The notes under the pieces: model-generated
Database searches by the model: none
What the model saw: only the letters and a program-made list of their open reading frames with translations
Told to the model about the DNA's origin: nothing
Shown here: in pieces, positions 1-7,044 of the stretch
Position numbering within the stretch: the stretch's first letter is position 1
Layout: each line of letters begins with the position of its first letter
DNA from: Chloroflexota bacterium
Lineage (GTDB): Bacteria; Chloroflexota; Limnocylindria; Limnocylindrales; CSP1-4
Assembly: GCA_021812735.1 (NCBI GenBank)
Contig: JAKAMV010000224.1
Coordinates: 1-11,434 of the forward strand
Length of the DNA stretch: 11,434 nt
Direction: 5' to 3'
Made by a program: the position numbers and the translations under genes

Positions 1-797
1 AGCATGCCGCCGGGCTTCTCGTCGCGCTCGAAGATCGTGACGTCGTGGCCGTCGATCAGCAGGTAGTAGGCAGCGGACGCGCCGGCGGGGCCGCTGCCGA
101 TGACGGCGACGCGCTTGCCGCTCTTGGGCTGCAGCTCGAAGGGAACGGGGGCCTTCTGCCCCTCGGCCTGCAGGCGCAGCACCTGGTCGCCGGCGTAGCG
201 GTGGCTGTCGCGGATCGCGATCGCCTCGTCCACCTCGTCGCGCCGGCAGTGCTCCTCGCAGGGGGCGGGGCAGACGCGGCCGAGGATGCTGGGGAAGGGG
301 ATGGTCCGCTTGAAGATGCGTGCCGATTCGACGAAGTCGCCCTCGGTGTTGGCCTTGAGGAAGCCCGGGATGTCGATGTGGCTTGGGCACTTGTTCTGGC
401 AGGGCGGCAGACAGTAGGCGTTGTGGTCGCTGAAGATCAGCTCGAGGTTCGTGCGGCGGATCTCGCGGATGCGTGGGGTCTGCGTGCGGACCACCATACC
501 GGGCTCCGCCGCGCGCGCGCAGCTGATCGGCGGATGCTCCTCGCCCTCGACTTCGACCACGCACATGCGGCAGGCGCCGAAGCCGGGCAGTTTCGGCTCG
601 TAGCAGAGGGTCGGAATCTCGATCCCGTTGTCGCGGCAGACTTCGAGGATCGTCTGCCCGACCCGCCCGGTGACCTGGCGGCCGTCCACCTCGATCGTGA
701 AAGCCGGCGCGGACTGCGGGCGCTGGGGCGCTTGCGTCTGCAGCAGGCGCTCGGCGAGGTCCTGTGGCGCACTCTCAATCTCGATCAGGTCGGCCAT
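1..797 (-). CDS. NuoG-position Fe-S/FAD oxidoreductase, N-terminal part (runs off left edge)
   Basis: Partial: 265 residues from ATG at 797. Residues 33-115 form a plant-type 2Fe-2S ferredoxin domain like the N-terminus of NuoG and FdhA, with Cys65, Cys76, Cys79 and Cys93. The segment H125-x3-C129-x3-C133-x3-C137-P resembles both the NuoG His-Cys3 site and the cysteine motif of GltD/NfnB/DPD-type proteins. It is followed by a GltD-like domain (IDIPGF, GRVCPAPCEEHC with Cys176/180/184) and a Rossmann FAD motif GSGPAG at 234-239. Canonical NuoG has no FAD domain and continues into further 4Fe-4S sites and a molybdopterin-oxidoreductase-like domain. Whether such a domain follows here cannot be seen. 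The gene starts 13 bases after the nuoF stop, in the usual nuoG slot, so it is inferred to belong to the input module of this complex, perhaps accepting electrons from NAD(P)H. Alternatives are the subunit of a formate-dehydrogenase-like enzyme or an electron-bifurcating transhydrogenase-like subunit. The domain calls are firm; the role is not. Confidence 0.85.
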   Translation of the reverse strand, partial: MADLIEIESAPQDLAERLLQTQAPQRPQSAPAFTIEVDGRQVTGRVGQTILEVCRDNGIEIPTLCYEPKLPGFGACRMCVVEVEGEEHPPISCARAAEPGMVVRTQTPRIREIRRTNLELIFSDHNAYCLPPCQNKCPSHIDIPGFLKANTEGDFVESARIFKRTIPFPSILGRVCPAPCEEHCRRDEVDEAIAIRDSHRYAGDQVLRLQAEGQKAPVPFELQPKSGKRVAVIGSGPAGASAAYYLLIDGHDVTIFERDEKPGGM

Positions 798-810
798 CGT
801 GCTACCCGGA

Positions 811-2154
811 TCAGTGGGATGTCGCCGTCGCGACCGTGGTCACGTGGAGCGGCTGGCACACGCCGGCGGGACACAGGCCGGCGTTGAAGTGGGCGTCGTA
901 CTCGTCCTTGAAGTATCGCATTCCGCTGAGGAGCGGGTTCGGGGCGTGGATCCCGTGACCGCAAAGCGAGCCGTCCCGGACATCCGCCGCGAGGTCGAGC
1001 AGCAGCTGTGGGTCGCTCGGCCGCGGCCGGCCGCTGGTGGCGCGATCGGCCAGCTCGAAGAGCCGGCGCGTCCCGATGCGGCAGGGGACACACTTGCCGC
1101 ACGACTCGTCCGACATGAAGCGTTCCATCAGTCGCCCGAGCTCCACGATGCAGGCGCGCCGATCGACGACCAGGATCTGCCCCGAGCCGAGGATCGCGCC
1201 CGCGGCGGCCAGGGCGACCGGGTCGAGCGGGGTCTCGAGCGCCGACTCCGGCAGGAAGCCCCCGGCCGGGCCCCCGACCAGGAGGGCCTTCAGCACGCTG
1301 CCTGCCGCCATCCCGCCGCCCACGCCCTCCAGGATCTCGCCGAGCGGTGTGCCCATGGGGACCTCTGCGACGCCGTTCTGACGCGCGCTGCCCGAGAGCT
1401 GCACGAGCTTGGTGCCAGCAAGGCCGCCGCGCCCGGCAGCCGCGAACGCTTCCGGGCCCTGCCGCACGATCCAGGGGATCGCCGCGAGCGTCTCGACGTT
1501 GTTGACGATCGTGGGATGGCCGTCGAGGCCGCGCACGGCGGGGAAGGGCGGCCGTTGGTCCGGCATGCCGCGGTCGGAGCGGAGCGCGCGGAGCAGGACC
1601 GTCTCCTCGCCGAGCACGAAGGCTCCCTGCAGGGGCCGCACCTCGATCCGGACGTCGAAGCCCCGCGCCTCCGCCGCGGCGCCAATGTAGCCCGCGTCCT
1701 CGGCCGCGACCACCGCTGCGCGGAGCCGCTCGAGCGCGACCCCATAGGCGGCGTTCACGGCGATATACGCGTCGTGCGCGCCCACTGCGTATGCGGCCAA
1801 GGCGGTCCCCTCGACGATCGCGTGCGGGTCGAGCTCCATCAGGGTGCGATCGATGAACGCGCCGGGGTCGGCCTCGATCCCGTTGGCCACCACGAACCGG
1901 ACGGGGTCGTCCTGGGCGCGCGCGACGCGCCACTTGTCGGCCGTGGGGTAACCCGCCCCGCCTCGGCCGCGCAGGCCGGCACGCCGGACGAGGGCGACGA
2001 GCGTCTCCGGGTCCGCTGCGAGCGCCTGGCGCCACGCCGCCCAGGCCCCGGCACGCTCCGCGCCAGCCAGCCCGTCGGCGGGATCGTACTGCCCGACCGC
2101 GCCGAGCGTGATGCGTGGCCACTCCGGAGGGGTCGCGAGAAGCGTCGCCATCAT
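811..2154 (-). CDS. nuoF: NADH-quinone oxidoreductase subunit F
   Basis: 447 residues, the usual NuoF length. NuoF binds FMN and NADH and carries 4Fe-4S cluster N3, passing hydride-derived electrons into complex I. Seen here: the glycine-rich nucleotide/FMN segment GLRGRGGAGYPT at 60-71, LGEET at 181-185, PPFPA at 202-206, NNVET at 218-222, and the N3 ligands Cys352, Cys355, Cys358 (SCGKCVPCR) and Cys398 (SLCGHG). The C-terminus has two further cysteines, Cys428 and Cys433 (CPAGVC), as in some HoxF/HydB/FdsB-like relatives. The acidic motif usually reading NADExEPGT is NGIEADPGA at 91-99, so one acidic residue is lost and one Glu is Asp. The start is taken at ATG 2154, which overlaps the stop of the preceding fused gene as ATGA. 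A second ATG at 2151 is equally possible. An in-frame extension to 2280 is Arg-rich, overlaps nuoE coding sequence, and is rejected. Confidence 0.93.
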   Translation of the reverse strand: MMATLLATPPEWPRITLGAVGQYDPADGLAGAERAGAWAAWRQALAADPETLVALVRRAGLRGRGGAGYPTADKWRVARAQDDPVRFVVANGIEADPGAFIDRTLMELDPHAIVEGTALAAYAVGAHDAYIAVNAAYGVALERLRAAVVAAEDAGYIGAAAEARGFDVRIEVRPLQGAFVLGEETVLLRALRSDRGMPDQRPPFPAVRGLDGHPTIVNNVETLAAIPWIVRQGPEAFAAAGRGGLAGTKLVQLSGSARQNGVAEVPMGTPLGEILEGVGGGMAAGSVLKALLVGGPAGGFLPESALETPLDPVALAAAGAILGSGQILVVDRRACIVELGRLMERFMSDESCGKCVPCRIGTRRLFELADRATSGRPRPSDPQLLLDLAADVRDGSLCGHGIHAPNPLLSGMRYFKDEYDAHFNAGLCPAGVCQPLHVTTVATATSH

Positions 2155-2981
2155 GCCTGCTCCGCCGGCGTCCCGCCCATCAGCGAGCGCGCGAGCTGTG
2201 CGGCCTGCGCGACGCTCAAGCCCGCCTGCCGCTCCCCGTCGAGTGTCACCCAGGGTGCCCCGCCGTTCTCGCCGTGGCACTCGGCGGGCTCGAGGGCGAC
2301 CATCCCATCTCGTGTGATCCCCCCGAGCGGCACGCCCAGCGCTTCCTCGAGGGCCGCGCGGATCGCGCCGCCGCCGAAGAGCGCGCAGGCCGGGCAGCGG
2401 CAGATCCCGATCGTGTGCCGCGTCGGCGGCTCCAGGTGGAGCTGTGCGTAGAAGGAGGCCGTGCCGTACACCTCGGCGTACCAGACGCCGGTGGCGTTCG
2501 CGATGTGCTTGATCGCGGCGACCGGGATCTGTCCGTAGAGCTGCTGGGTCCCCTCGAGGATGCGCAGGAGTCTGGCTGGGTCGTGCTCCTCCGCCTCGAG
2601 GAGCTGATCCAGGGCCGCCGTGTCGAGTGGCGTGAACGACGCATACGTCGGGTCAGGGACCGGGCGGCCCGAACGCCGGAGCGCCTCTTCCTCGCGCCGT
2701 TCGGCGTACTGCTCGGGTGGACCCCAGTGCACGTGGAAGCGGTCCTTGGTGTCGCTGCCGCCCATGTCGATGCACTCGATGGGGCAAGCCATCGCGCACT
2801 GGAAACAGGTCTCGCACTTGAGCGCGCCGTACTCGTCGTACAGGAGCTGGAGCCGGCCCCGGTGGCGTGGGGGGATGCGGGGCGCCTGCTCCGGGTACTG
2901 CACGGTGACCTTCGGCTCGAAGAAGCGCCGCAGCGTCAGGGCCATCCCCTTGACGATGCCGAGTCCGGGGACGCCGCTCAT
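2151..2981 (-). CDS. nuoIE: Fused NuoI-like ferredoxin and NuoE-like thioredoxin-fold subunit of complex I
   Basis: 276 residues in one uninterrupted frame, starting at ATG 2981, which overlaps the nuoH stop as ATGA. Residues 1-115 resemble NuoI: an N-terminal amphipathic stretch (TLRRFFEPKVTVQYPE), then C56-x2-C59-x2-C62-x3-C66-P. NuoI normally has two such motifs holding N6a and N6b. No second CxxCxxCxxxCP is present here; only Cys70 follows, and the next part is charged (EQYAERREEEALRR). Residues 135-265 are NuoE-like: YGQIPVAAIKHIA, VYGTASFYAQL, then the 2Fe-2S site Cys194-x4-Cys199 and Cys235. The fourth ligand position (Cys-x3-Cys) is Asn239 in CHGENGGAP. The two subunits are normally separate. 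The fusion would tether the flavin-side NuoE to the connecting-arm ferredoxin. The DNA at the Asn codon was re-read directly (AAC). A sequencing error could in principle affect single residues but not the fusion itself, which has no stop or frame break. Confidence 0.88.
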   Translation of the reverse strand: MSGVPGLGIVKGMALTLRRFFEPKVTVQYPEQAPRIPPRHRGRLQLLYDEYGALKCETCFQCAMACPIECIDMGGSDTKDRFHVHWGPPEQYAERREEEALRRSGRPVPDPTYASFTPLDTAALDQLLEAEEHDPARLLRILEGTQQLYGQIPVAAIKHIANATGVWYAEVYGTASFYAQLHLEPPTRHTIGICRCPACALFGGGAIRAALEEALGVPLGGITRDGMVALEPAECHGENGGAPWVTLDGERQAGLSVAQAAQLARSLMGGTPAEQA

Positions 2982-4324
2982 GGGTGCACCACCAGGATCG
3001 CGAGGGCGGTCAGGAAGAGGTTGGCCAGCGCAGCGGGCAGCAGCCATTTCCAGGCCAGCCCCATCAGCTGATCGATGCGCACGCGGGGCAGGGTGGCCCG
3101 CATCCAGACGAACGTGAAGACGAAGGCGTAGGCCTTGATGAAGAACCAGACGATGCCGAGGAGCGCCTCGAGGTTGATCAGCAGATAGATCCCGAGCGCG
3201 CCAAGGGCCAACAACATGAAGAGCACCAGCCCAACGATCCAGGCCTGCCTGAAGGGCCAATTCGAGCGCAGCATCCAGAGCGGCAGGGCGAGCAGGAGCG
3301 ATCCAACGATCGGCGCGCCGATCGCGATCGCCAGCAGCCCCAGGCCGAGCTGGCCCGGTGCCACCAAGAGGTGGATCGGCCACGGCCAGGGGAACGGGGC
3401 GGTCCAGCCGCCGAAGAAGAGCACGACGGCCAGGCCCGAAAGGAGGAAGACGTTGACGTACTCGGCGAAGAAGAAGAAACCGAACCGCATCCCGCTGTAC
3501 TCGGTGGCGAAGCCGGCCACGATCTCGCTGTCGGCCTCGGTCAGGTCGAACGGGGTGCGGTTGGCCTCGGCCACGCCGGCGATGAAGAAGATCAGGAAGG
3601 CGAGCGGCTGGCGCACCACGAACCAGTCGAGGAAGCTGCCCGACTGCGCCTGCACGATGCCGTTCAGGCTCATCGTGCCGGCCAGCATGATCACCCCGAC
3701 CACCGAGAGCGTCAGCGGGATCTCGTAGCTGACCATCTGGGCTGCGCTACGCAGGCCGCCGAGCAACGAATACTTGTTGAAGCTCGACCAACCGGCCATC
3801 AGCAGGCCCACCACGGTGAGGCCCCCGACGGCGAAGAAATAGAGGAGACCCACGTTCAGATCGACGCCGAAGAGGCCTGGCCCGAACGGGAGCACCATGA
3901 ATGCCATGACGCTGGCCACGAACGTGACCACCGGCGCGAGCGTGAAGACCGTGGCGTCCACGCCGGTCGGCGTGAAGTCCTCCTTGGAGAGCACCTTCAG
4001 GCCGTGGACCAACGAGGCGAGCGTGCCCCACGGTCCGACCCTGTTGGGGCCGATGCGCAGGTTCATGAACGCGATCACCTTGAGCTCCATGAAGATGATC
4101 ACGAAGGCCGTGGGCACCGTGAAGAGCAGGATCGCGGTGGCGGCGACCACGAAGCGGACGATCGCGATGTTCGCCACCAGGACACCGCCGATCCAGCCCA
4201 CGACGGCGGGGATGATCCCGCTCGCGATGCCCGCCAGCAGGACCACGATGAGGAGGAGCAGGGCGCCCAGGGCGGGCACCACGATCCGTCCAGCGGGCGA
4301 CAGGCGACCGCTGGAGCGCGCCAT
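2978..4324 (-). CDS. nuoH: NADH-quinone oxidoreductase subunit H (membrane)
   Basis: 448 residues, about 100 longer than the common 330-350. NuoH is the membrane subunit that anchors the peripheral arm, forms much of the quinone chamber and links it to the proton channels. Characteristic segments are RIGPNRVGP (90-98), GLKVLSKED (108-116), and the conserved loop EANRTPFDLTEADSEIVAGF (253-272) followed by EYSGM. Many hydrophobic stretches fit a polytopic membrane protein, with the first at about 13-36 and the last at about 427-446. Additional hydrophobic sequence at about 293-390 (VNVFLLSGLAVVLFF, then GLGLLAIAIGAPIVGSLLLA) accounts for the extra length. The DGLK of most homologues is HGLK here. 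The start is ATG 4324, six bases past the nuoD stop at 4330. GTG 4333 (GTGA overlap with that stop) and GTG 4327 are in-frame alternatives. Confidence 0.94.
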   Translation of the reverse strand: MARSSGRLSPAGRIVVPALGALLLLIVVLLAGIASGIIPAVVGWIGGVLVANIAIVRFVVAATAILLFTVPTAFVIIFMELKVIAFMNLRIGPNRVGPWGTLASLVHGLKVLSKEDFTPTGVDATVFTLAPVVTFVASVMAFMVLPFGPGLFGVDLNVGLLYFFAVGGLTVVGLLMAGWSSFNKYSLLGGLRSAAQMVSYEIPLTLSVVGVIMLAGTMSLNGIVQAQSGSFLDWFVVRQPLAFLIFFIAGVAEANRTPFDLTEADSEIVAGFATEYSGMRFGFFFFAEYVNVFLLSGLAVVLFFGGWTAPFPWPWPIHLLVAPGQLGLGLLAIAIGAPIVGSLLLALPLWMLRSNWPFRQAWIVGLVLFMLLALGALGIYLLINLEALLGIVWFFIKAYAFVFTFVWMRATLPRVRIDQLMGLAWKWLLPAALANLFLTALAILVVHP

Positions 4325-4329
4325 CACGC

Positions 4330-5544
4330 TCACTTGTCGACCCCGCCCATCACCGGATCGAGGCTCGCCATGACCGCCATGGTGTCGGCCAGCAGGTTGC
4401 CCGGCATGAGCGGCACGACCGCCTGCAAGTTCACGAAGGACGGATCGTGGATGCGGAAGCGATAGGGCTGGTCGGTGCCGTCGCTGATCGCGTAGCAGCC
4501 GTACTGGCCGCGCGGACTCTCGATCGCCGCCCACGCACGCCCGGGGCGCGGCGTGATGCGACGCGGCACGTTCGCCATGACCGGACCGTCGGGCATCTGG
4601 TGGATGAGCTGGTCGATGATGTGGATGCTCTGCTTGATCTCGTCGACCCGCAGCAGATACCGCGCGTACGAGTCTCCCTCCTCGCGCGTCGGGATGGCGA
4701 ACTCCAGTTCCGGGTAGACGCTGTACGGATGTGCGCGGCGCACGTCGTACGGGACGCCGCAGGCCCGGATATTGGGACCGCTGAGCCCGAGGCTGAGAGC
4801 GGTGCGCCGATCGAGGCGGCCCAGCCCGCGCGTGCGCTTGAGGAAGATCTCGTTCTCGTTGAGCAGCGTCGTGTTGGCCTCGACCTGCCGGAGCGCGTGG
4901 CCCATCCAGTCGCCGAGCCGGCTCAGGAACTCGTGGTTCAGGTCGCCGTTGACGCCGCCGATGCGCATGTAGTTGAAGAGCATGCGCTGGCCGGTGAGCG
5001 CCGCGAGCATCTCGACGATCTCGTCGCGCTCGATGAAGCTGTAGAGGATGGGTGTCAGGCCGCCCAGATCGAGCGCCATCCAGCCCATGAAGAGCGCATG
5101 GCTGGCGATGCGGTTCAGCTCGCAGGCGAGGACGCGGATGTACTCGGCGCGGCGCGGGACGCGCAGGTCGAGCAGCTGCTCGAACGCCATCACGGGGGCC
5201 AGCTCGTTGAAGAGCGAGCTGACGTACTCGAGCGGGTCCGTGTAGCAGATCGCGTGGTGGTAGTCGGCGTTCTCGGCCAGCTTCTCGATCCCGCGGTGCA
5301 GGTAACCCAGCACCGGGTCGATGTCGACCACGCGCTCGCCCTCGATCTTCACCACCAGGCGCAGCACGCCGTGGGTCGAGGGGTGCTGGGGGCCCATGTT
5401 GACGAGCATCTCGCCGTCGCGCAGCGTGTAGAACTCGGCTTCGCGCTCGGTGCGCGGCGCGTACGGCGGAATGGCGTCGTAGATGGTGGCGGGTGTCTGG
5501 ACCAGGACCTGCGGATCGTCGAGCGACGGGATCTGGGTGGCCAT
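4330..5544 (-). CDS. nuoD: NADH-quinone oxidoreductase subunit D
   Basis: 404 residues, typical length. NuoD is the 49-kDa-type subunit that, with NuoB and NuoH, forms the quinone-reduction site at the base of the peripheral arm. It shows the family signature MGPQHPSTHG (50-59), then GYLHRGIEK (80-88) and RIGGV (194-198), and ends in SLDPVMGGVDK, the usual NuoD tail. The quinone-contacting His and Tyr known from the Thermus homologue Nqo4 (His38 and Tyr87) align with His58 and Tyr107, at the same 49-residue spacing. It lacks the paired CxxC nickel motifs of hydrogenase large subunits, so this is a respiratory complex I and not a group 4 hydrogenase. The ATG at 5544 is preceded by GGAG five bases upstream, and the gap to the nuoC stop is 11 bases. 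Confidence 0.96.
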   Translation of the reverse strand: MATQIPSLDDPQVLVQTPATIYDAIPPYAPRTEREAEFYTLRDGEMLVNMGPQHPSTHGVLRLVVKIEGERVVDIDPVLGYLHRGIEKLAENADYHHAICYTDPLEYVSSLFNELAPVMAFEQLLDLRVPRRAEYIRVLACELNRIASHALFMGWMALDLGGLTPILYSFIERDEIVEMLAALTGQRMLFNYMRIGGVNGDLNHEFLSRLGDWMGHALRQVEANTTLLNENEIFLKRTRGLGRLDRRTALSLGLSGPNIRACGVPYDVRRAHPYSVYPELEFAIPTREEGDSYARYLLRVDEIKQSIHIIDQLIHQMPDGPVMANVPRRITPRPGRAWAAIESPRGQYGCYAISDGTDQPYRFRIHDPSFVNLQAVVPLMPGNLLADTMAVMASLDPVMGGVDK

Positions 5545-5555
5545 GCTGGCTCCGG

Positions 5556-6101
5556 CTACCGCGCCCGGCTGCGCCGAATCGGCGCGAGCGACTCGGCAGG
5601 CGCGTGGACCTGTTCCATGTGGCGGACGCCCTGCGCCGGCGAGCGGGAGGCGTCGTCGGCGAGGAAGAAATCCTTGCGCAGGGGGAAGCTCGTGTAGTCG
5701 GGCGGCATGTAGACGCGCCGCAGGTCGCGGTTCCCCTCGAAGATGATCCCGAACATGTCGTACGCCTCGCGCTCCATCCACTCGGCGCCCTTCCAGAGGA
5801 AGGTCGCCGACGGCACGCGGGGGTCCTCGCGATCGAGATCGACGACGATCACGCGGAGCCAGTCTGGGGTCGTCTCGGACCACAGGTGGTAGACCACCTG
5901 CATCGAATCGCCGGTATCCACGCCGGCCAGGTCGGCGAGGACCTCGAAGCGGAACGCCGGGTCGTCGTGGAGGGTGCGGAGCACGTCGACCGTCGCGCCG
6001 GCAGCGATGCGGATCTCGGTCTGATCGTGGCGCTGCCGCACGGGTGCGGCCAGCAGTGGACCGAGGCGTGTTTCCAGGCGGCGCTTGAGCGCGGTATCCG
6101 T
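5556..6101 (-). CDS. nuoC: NADH-quinone oxidoreductase subunit C (start uncertain, probably ACG)
   Basis: Peripheral-arm subunit (30-kDa type) that packs against NuoD. Conserved features are FRFEVLADLAGVD near the N-terminus, REAYDMFGIIFEGN and LRRVYMPPDY followed by FPLRKDF, the family signature. The only standard in-frame start is GTG at 6041, giving 161 residues and an unusually short N-terminus with no Shine-Dalgarno match. The frame stays open upstream and encodes a plausible NuoC leader (ALKRRLETRLGPLLAAPV). A strong GGGAGG lies at 6108-6113, six bases before an in-frame ACG at 6101, and just past the nuoB stop. The ACG start is therefore proposed, giving 181 residues, with GTG 6041 as the conservative alternative. 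CTG codons at 6077, 6056 and 6053 are weaker options. The gene identity is firm; the start is not. Confidence 0.9.
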   Translation of the reverse strand, partial: TDTALKRRLETRLGPLLAAPVRQRHDQTEIRIAAGATVDVLRTLHDDPAFRFEVLADLAGVDTGDSMQVVYHLWSETTPDWLRVIVVDLDREDPRVPSATFLWKGAEWMEREAYDMFGIIFEGNRDLRRVYMPPDYTSFPLRKDFFLADDASRSPAQGVRHMEQVHAPAESLAPIRRSRAR

Positions 6102-6107
6102 GGCGGG

Positions 6108-6113
6108 CCTCCC
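6108..6113 (-). promoter_or_regulatory. Shine-Dalgarno sequence favouring a non-standard nuoC start
   Basis: GGGAGG on the minus strand lies immediately after the nuoB TGA (6115-6117) and six bases before an in-frame ACG (6099-6101). No ATG, GTG or TTG occurs in the nuoC frame between here and GTG 6041. This is the best ribosome-binding match at the gene boundary and argues that translation starts near 6101. Confidence 0.5.
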
Positions 6114-6114
6114 G

Positions 6115-6753
6115 TCAGCGTTCGGCCGGCGCGGTGGGGCCGACGGCGCGCTCGGCCCAGCGGCCGCGGCGCTCCTTGATCAGCTGCTGGAGCTTCATCA
6201 TGCCGTAGATGAGCCCCTCGGGGCGCGGCGGGCAGCCCGGCACGTAGACGTCGACCGGCATGATCCGGTCGATCCCCTGGACCACCGAGTAGGAGCGCTT
6301 GAAGCGCCCGCCCGAGCAGGTGCAGTCGCCCATCGCGACGCACCACTTGGGCTCCGGCATCTGCTCCCAGAGCCGGAGCAGCGGTCCGGCCATCTTCGTC
6401 GTGAGGGTCCCGGCCACGATCAGCACGTCGGCCTGCCGCGGGCTCGCCCGGAAGGGGAACATGTTGAAGCGGTCCATGTCGTTCATCGACGTCGCCGCCG
6501 ACATCATCTCGATCGCGCAGCAGGAGAGCCCCGAGAGGAGCGGCCAGAGGCTGTTCATGCGCAGCAGGTCGAGCAGGTAGTCGGCCTTGGCCGGGATGAC
6601 CTCCAGCGAACCCCAGCGCGCGTCGTCGCCCGGGTCGAGCTCCGCGGCGACCCGCTCGAGGTGGGTGATCGCAGGCGGCCGACCGCCGCCGTAGGCTGCG
6701 GGATGCGTCGAGGACCAGAGCTCGTTCGGGACGACGATGGGCTTCTCTTCCAC
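6115..6753 (-). CDS. nuoB: NADH-quinone oxidoreductase subunit B
   Basis: 212 residues. NuoB carries the terminal 4Fe-4S cluster N2 that donates electrons to the quinone. The N2 ligands are present: the tandem Cys78-Cys79 in [10 protein letters not shown], Cys144 in MGDCTCSGG and Cys174 in VPGCPPRPE. An additional Cys146 follows Cys144. The first 55 or so residues are a variable N-terminal extension rich in Pro and Gly. Translation is taken from GTG 6753, with AGGAG ten bases upstream. NuoB is the first gene of the visible operon. In most complex I operons nuoA precedes it, but nothing resembling NuoA (a small protein with three membrane helices) lies between it and the ATPase remnant. Confidence 0.95.
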   Translation of the reverse strand: MEEKPIVVPNELWSSTHPAAYGGGRPPAITHLERVAAELDPGDDARWGSLEVIPAKADYLLDLLRMNSLWPLLSGLSCCAIEMMSAATSMNDMDRFNMFPFRASPRQADVLIVAGTLTTKMAGPLLRLWEQMPEPKWCVAMGDCTCSGGRFKRSYSVVQGIDRIMPVDVYVPGCPPRPEGLIYGMMKLQQLIKERRGRWAERAVGPTAPAER

Positions 6754-6846
6754 GGTCGGCGGTCTCCTACGGCCGACTCGTAGATCTCAGGAGCCCGCGA
6801 CGAGCCTGGCCGCGCATGTGTCCAGCGCGACCTCCTTGCAGGAAGC

Positions 6847-6864
6847 CGATCCTCCCGCGGATCG
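6847..6864. repeat. Inverted repeat in the nuo leader
   Basis: Perfect 6-base arms CGATCC and GGATCG separated by 6 bases. It sits about 94 bases upstream of the nuoB start. It could be an operator half-site pair or a small hairpin in the leader transcript; a chance match of this size in GC-rich DNA is also possible. Confidence 0.35.
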
Positions 6865-7029
6865 AAACGAACGTGCCGAGATCCACGACGACCATCTCCT
6901 TCATCACGAGCCGCCCGCGACAGCTCGACGCAGGAACGCTATCCCCCGTTTCCGAAAGCGCGATGAAGCGCCGCTGAGAAGCGCGTGAGATGCGGCCCGC
7001 TGTCGCAGATGACGGAGCCCGCCCGCACC

Positions 7030-7044
7030 GGCCCCCCACGGGCC
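7030..7044 (-). terminator. Weak GC hairpin after the ATPase remnant
   Basis: Arms GGCCC and GGGCC with a 5-base loop, about 20 bases beyond the stop of the ATPase C-terminal frame at 7064. No T-tract follows on the minus strand, so termination strength is doubtful. If it does not terminate, transcripts from the ATPase promoter would read into nuo. Confidence 0.2.

Noticed and set aside
628..2451. 607-codon plus-strand open frame
   Set aside because: It lies antisense to nuoF, the nuoI-nuoE fusion and part of the nuoG-position gene, is rich in Arg/Ala/Gly with no recognisable domain, and is the usual GC-rich shadow of real genes.
2984..4465. 493-codon plus-strand open frame rich in His, Asp, Glu and Gln
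   Set aside because: It is antisense to nuoH; its extreme hydrophilic composition is the complement of membrane-helix codons, not a protein signal.
4330..5544. Group 4 NiFe hydrogenase large subunit instead of NuoD
   Set aside because: The N- and C-terminal CxxC nickel-binding motifs are absent and the C-terminus is the NuoD type.
4447..5697. 416-codon plus-strand open frame
   Set aside because: Shadow of nuoD and nuoC, which are identified securely by family motifs on the other strand.
6767..7039. 90-codon minus-strand frame as a candidate nuoA
   Set aside because: It is Arg/Gly-rich with no membrane helices and no NuoA similarity, and no ribosome-binding site at its start.
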